Origin: Paracoccaceae bacterium
GTDB taxonomy: Bacteria; Pseudomonadota; Alphaproteobacteria; Rhodobacterales; Rhodobacteraceae
Length of the DNA: 64,000 bases
Direction of reading: 5' to 3'
Assembly: GCA_028284705.1 (NCBI GenBank)
Contig: JANQRE010000007.1
Coordinates: forward strand, 62,001-126,000
Shown here: positions 61,606 through 64,000 of the stretch, piece after piece
Layout of the letters: the number at the start of each line of letters is the position of its first letter
Position numbering within the stretch: position 1 is the stretch's first letter
Notes under the pieces: generated by a model
Told to the model about the DNA's origin: nothing
Databases searched by the model: none
The model's input: only the letters and a program-made list of their open reading frames with translations
Translations under genes and position numbers: made by a program

Positions 61606-61628
61606 GCGGTCCCGGATGCCGGGGCCGC
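61606..61628 (+). other. stem-loop after TAXI binding-protein gene
   Basis: GCGGTCCCGG (61606-61615) pairs over ten positions, with one T-G pair, with CCGGGGCCGC (61619-61628), leaving a three-base loop ATG. It lies 24 bases after the binding-protein stop and 64 bases before the permease gene. No T-run follows. Probably an mRNA-stabilising structure. Confidence 0.68.
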
Positions 61629-61692
61629 CTCCAAATGCCAGAACGGCCCGACGGAGTTTATCCAGTCGAACAAAACACACGGGGGACGTGCG

Positions 61693-64000
61693 ATGACCAA
61701 CGAGGATCAGACCCAAGCCGCAGCAGTGGAAAACGAGGCAGCGGGGAAGGGTTCGCTCAGCCAGTCCGAACTTGACGAACTTGTCGCCTCCTCTGACACC
61801 GGCGGGCGCAGCCCGTCCGCCCCGGTTGCCAAATTTATCACCATTGTTGCGATCATCTGGTCGCTGTTTCAGCTCTGGATTGCCTCGCCACTGCCTTTCA
61901 TGTTGGGCTTTGGGGTCTTTAACGACACGGAAGCACGGTCCTTCCATCTCGCATTCGCCCTGTTTCTCGCCTATGCCGCTTATCCCGCTGCGCGCACCCC
62001 GTTCCAACTGATCTTGGGCTTGGGTATTCCCCTGCTTCTGGCCTTCCTCTTTGTCACCGGCAGCGGTGGCCTTGCCGAGGGTTGGTGGATCATCGTAGTC
62101 GCAGCCCTTGTGGTTGCAGCGATCCTTCTGGGTTCGCCCAAGGAGTGGGTGCCACCTTGGGAATGGGCGCTCGGCATCGCCGGTGCCGTGACCGCGCTCT
62201 ATATCTATTTCGCCTATGATGGCATCGCGACCCGCGTCGGTGCACCTATCACCCAGGACCTCGTGATTAGTGTGATCGGCCTGATCCTGCTTCTGGAGGC
62301 CACCCGCCGCGCCCTTGGCCCGGCCCTGACCATCGTTGCCTCCGTTTTCCTCGCCTACACCTTCCTCGGGCCCGCCATGCCATCGATCATCGCCCACAGT
62401 GCGAAATCCCTGGGCGTTGTGGCCAACCACCAATGGATTACCACCGAGGGCGTCTTCGGTATCGCGCTGGGCGTGTCGACCTCTTTCGTCTTCCTTTTTG
62501 TGCTCTTCGGCTCGCTTCTCGATAAGGCGGGCGCGGGCAACTACTTCATCCAAGTCGCCTTCAGCCTCATGGGCCACATGCGCGGTGGTCCGGCCAAGGC
62601 TGCTGTCGTGTCTTCGGCCATGACCGGGCTGATTTCCGGCTCCTCAATCGCCAACGTGGTTACCACCGGGACGTTCACCATCCCGCTGATGAAGCGTGTG
62701 GGCTTCAACTCTGAAAAGGCTGGCGCGGTCGAGGTTGCCTCCTCCGTCAATGGCCAGATCATGCCGCCCGTCATGGGTGCTGCCGCGTTCCTGATGGTCG
62801 AATATGTGGGCATCCCCTATTTCGATGTGGTCAAACACGCCTTCCTACCGGCTGTCATTTCCTACATCGCGCTGGTTTACATCGTGCATCTCGAAGCGAT
62901 GAAGGCGAATATGCAGGGCCTTCCACGCGCGGTGGAGCCCAAGCCTCTGGTGGCCTGGCTGATCAGCCTCGCGTTTACCATCGCTGTGATCTGTGGCTTG
63001 TCCTTTGCGGTCTACTACACGATGGGCTGGATCCGCCCTGCATTCGGGGCCGCTGCACCTTGGATCGTGTTCATCGGATTGACCGTGGTCTATGTCGGAC
63101 TGCTTTACGTGTCGTCGAAGCAACCGCGGCTGAAAATGGAGGACCCGAACGCGCCGATCACCAAGCTGCCGCCACCGGGTCCGACCATTCGCGCTGGTCT
63201 GCATTTCCTCTTGCCGGTCGTGGTGCTCGTCTGGGCTTTGATGGTTGACCGCAAATCCCCGGGGCTGTCGGCCTTCTGGGCAGCCTCTTTCATGGTCTTC
63301 ATTCTCGTCACCCAACGCCCGATCGAGGCGATCTTCCGGGGCGAGGGAAATGTCGGTGGCGCGATCTCGAACGGGGCCCGCGAGCTTCTGGAAGGTCTCG
63401 AAGCCGGTGCGCGCAACATGATCGGCATCGGCATCGCCACGGCAACCGCGGGCATCATCGTTGGCGCGGTCAGCCAAACCGGCGTCGGCTCAGCGCTCGC
63501 CGATGTGGTCGAGGTGCTCTCGGGCGGCAATATTCTGGCGATCCTTGTGCTCACCGCAATCCTGTCACTGATCCTCGGCATGGGCCTGCCGACCACGGCA
63601 AACTATATCGTGGTCTCGGCGCTTCTGGCTCCGGTGATTGTCACGCTGGGTCAGCAAAATGGATTGATCGTGCCGCTTATCGCGGTGCACCTCTTCGTGT
63701 TCTATTTCGGGATCATGGCGGACGTGACGCCTCCGGTTGGTCTGGCGAGCTTCGCAGCGGCCGCGGTCTCCGGTGGCGATCCGATCCGCACCGGGGTCGT
63801 GGCGTTCTTCTACTCGCTTCGGACTGCGGCCCTTCCCTTCCTCTTCATCTTCAACACCGAGCTTCTGCTGATCAATGTGGGATGGGGGCAGGGGATATTC
63901 GTCTTCATAACGGCGACCATAGCGATGCTGCTTTTCGCGGCGGCGACCCAAGGCTGGTTCCTGGCACGCAACCGCTTCTATGAGACCATCGCGCTTCTGC
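61693..64000 (+). CDS. TAXI-family TRAP transporter fused permease (partial, runs off window)
   Basis: Large inner-membrane permease; 769 codons are visible and the frame is open at the window end. After a polar N-terminus (MTNEDQTQAAAVENEA) come many hydrophobic helices, with the DctM-type motifs SSAMTGLISGSSIANVVTTG, AVEVASSVNGQIMPPVMG and LILGMGLPTTANYIV. TAXI permeases are fused four- plus twelve-helix proteins. Sodium- or proton-driven uptake is expected, with the binding protein encoded just upstream. Ribosome site is weak; ATG 61693 is the first in frame. Only the C-terminus is missing. Confidence 0.9.
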   Translation, partial: MTNEDQTQAAAVENEAAGKGSLSQSELDELVASSDTGGRSPSAPVAKFITIVAIIWSLFQLWIASPLPFMLGFGVFNDTEARSFHLAFALFLAYAAYPAARTPFQLILGLGIPLLLAFLFVTGSGGLAEGWWIIVVAALVVAAILLGSPKEWVPPWEWALGIAGAVTALYIYFAYDGIATRVGAPITQDLVISVIGLILLLEATRRALGPALTIVASVFLAYTFLGPAMPSIIAHSAKSLGVVANHQWITTEGVFGIALGVSTSFVFLFVLFGSLLDKAGAGNYFIQVAFSLMGHMRGGPAKAAVVSSAMTGLISGSSIANVVTTGTFTIPLMKRVGFNSEKAGAVEVASSVNGQIMPPVMGAAAFLMVEYVGIPYFDVVKHAFLPAVISYIALVYIVHLEAMKANMQGLPRAVEPKPLVAWLISLAFTIAVICGLSFAVYYTMGWIRPAFGAAAPWIVFIGLTVVYVGLLYVSSKQPRLKMEDPNAPITKLPPPGPTIRAGLHFLLPVVVLVWALMVDRKSPGLSAFWAASFMVFILVTQRPIEAIFRGEGNVGGAISNGARELLEGLEAGARNMIGIGIATATAGIIVGAVSQTGVGSALADVVEVLSGGNILAILVLTAILSLILGMGLPTTANYIVVSALLAPVIVTLGQQNGLIVPLIAVHLFVFYFGIMADVTPPVGLASFAAAAVSGGDPIRTGVVAFFYSLRTAALPFLFIFNTELLLINVGWGQGIFVFITATIAMLLFAAATQGWFLARNRFYETIALL

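Noticed and set aside
61558-62577. Open frame of 339 codons on the minus strand opposite the TRAP permease
   Set aside because: Highly charged, His- and Gly-rich sequence typical of antisense of membrane-protein genes.

Overview
The window looks like chromosomal DNA of a marine-type alphaproteobacterium of the Rhodobacteraceae (Roseobacter group). The evidence is GC-rich coding DNA, the conserved run murA / DUF2948 / GNAT / hisD / UPF0262 / low-molecular-weight phosphatase / infA / maf / RNase E-G / yacG, the many high-affinity uptake systems (two sugar ABC, one oligopeptide-type ABC, one TAXI TRAP), and a pucBAC light-harvesting-2 operon with PpsR/CrtJ-type sites. The cell is therefore very probably able to make bacteriochlorophyll. 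No insertion sequence, integrase, phage gene or CRISPR array was seen.

Layout. 1-3822: end of nirD, assimilatory nitrate reductase nasA and a shortened siroheme synthase. 3819-16601: a sugar-acid/polyol locus with two oxidoreductases facing two more, a small protein, two LacI repressors, a CUT1 ABC transporter, a cytochrome b561, an SMP-30 lactonase and a GlcG-like protein. Its divergent intergenic region, the start of the second repressor and the transporter promoter all carry 14-bp LacI-type operators. 16629-20970: a ROK repressor divergent from a fructose/ribose-type ABC system, with a clear inverted repeat between them. 21226-33227: a GH38 alpha-mannosidase, an oligopeptide-type ABC transporter, two Fe(II)/2-oxoglutarate dioxygenases and a metallo-beta-lactamase-fold protein, divergent from an AraC regulator; the substrate is unknown. 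33989-37180: tRNA-Gly followed by what looks like an orphan type VI secretion cassette (DUF4123 adaptor, metzincin-like effector, putative immunity protein). 37336-43936: ABC exporter, LysM protein, acyl-CoA synthetase and a two-component system. 44140-54238: tRNA-Thr, the housekeeping run from murA to yacG, and tRNA-Phe, interrupted between the phosphatase and infA by pucBAC and one hypothetical gene on the other strand. 54650-64000: an AhpD-like protein, an FMN glutamate-synthase-like protein, two class III aminotransferases, a cupin regulator and a TAXI TRAP transporter, probably for an amine or amino acid.

Recurrent design. In all four transporter operons a strong stem-loop lies directly after the binding-protein gene and before the next gene, which would give more binding protein than membrane protein. 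The observations most worth testing are the alpha-antenna residues Phe44-Leu45 (as in the blue-shifted LH3 type), the puc operon placed inside a housekeeping operon, the orphan type VI cassette, and the mannosidase/dioxygenase locus.
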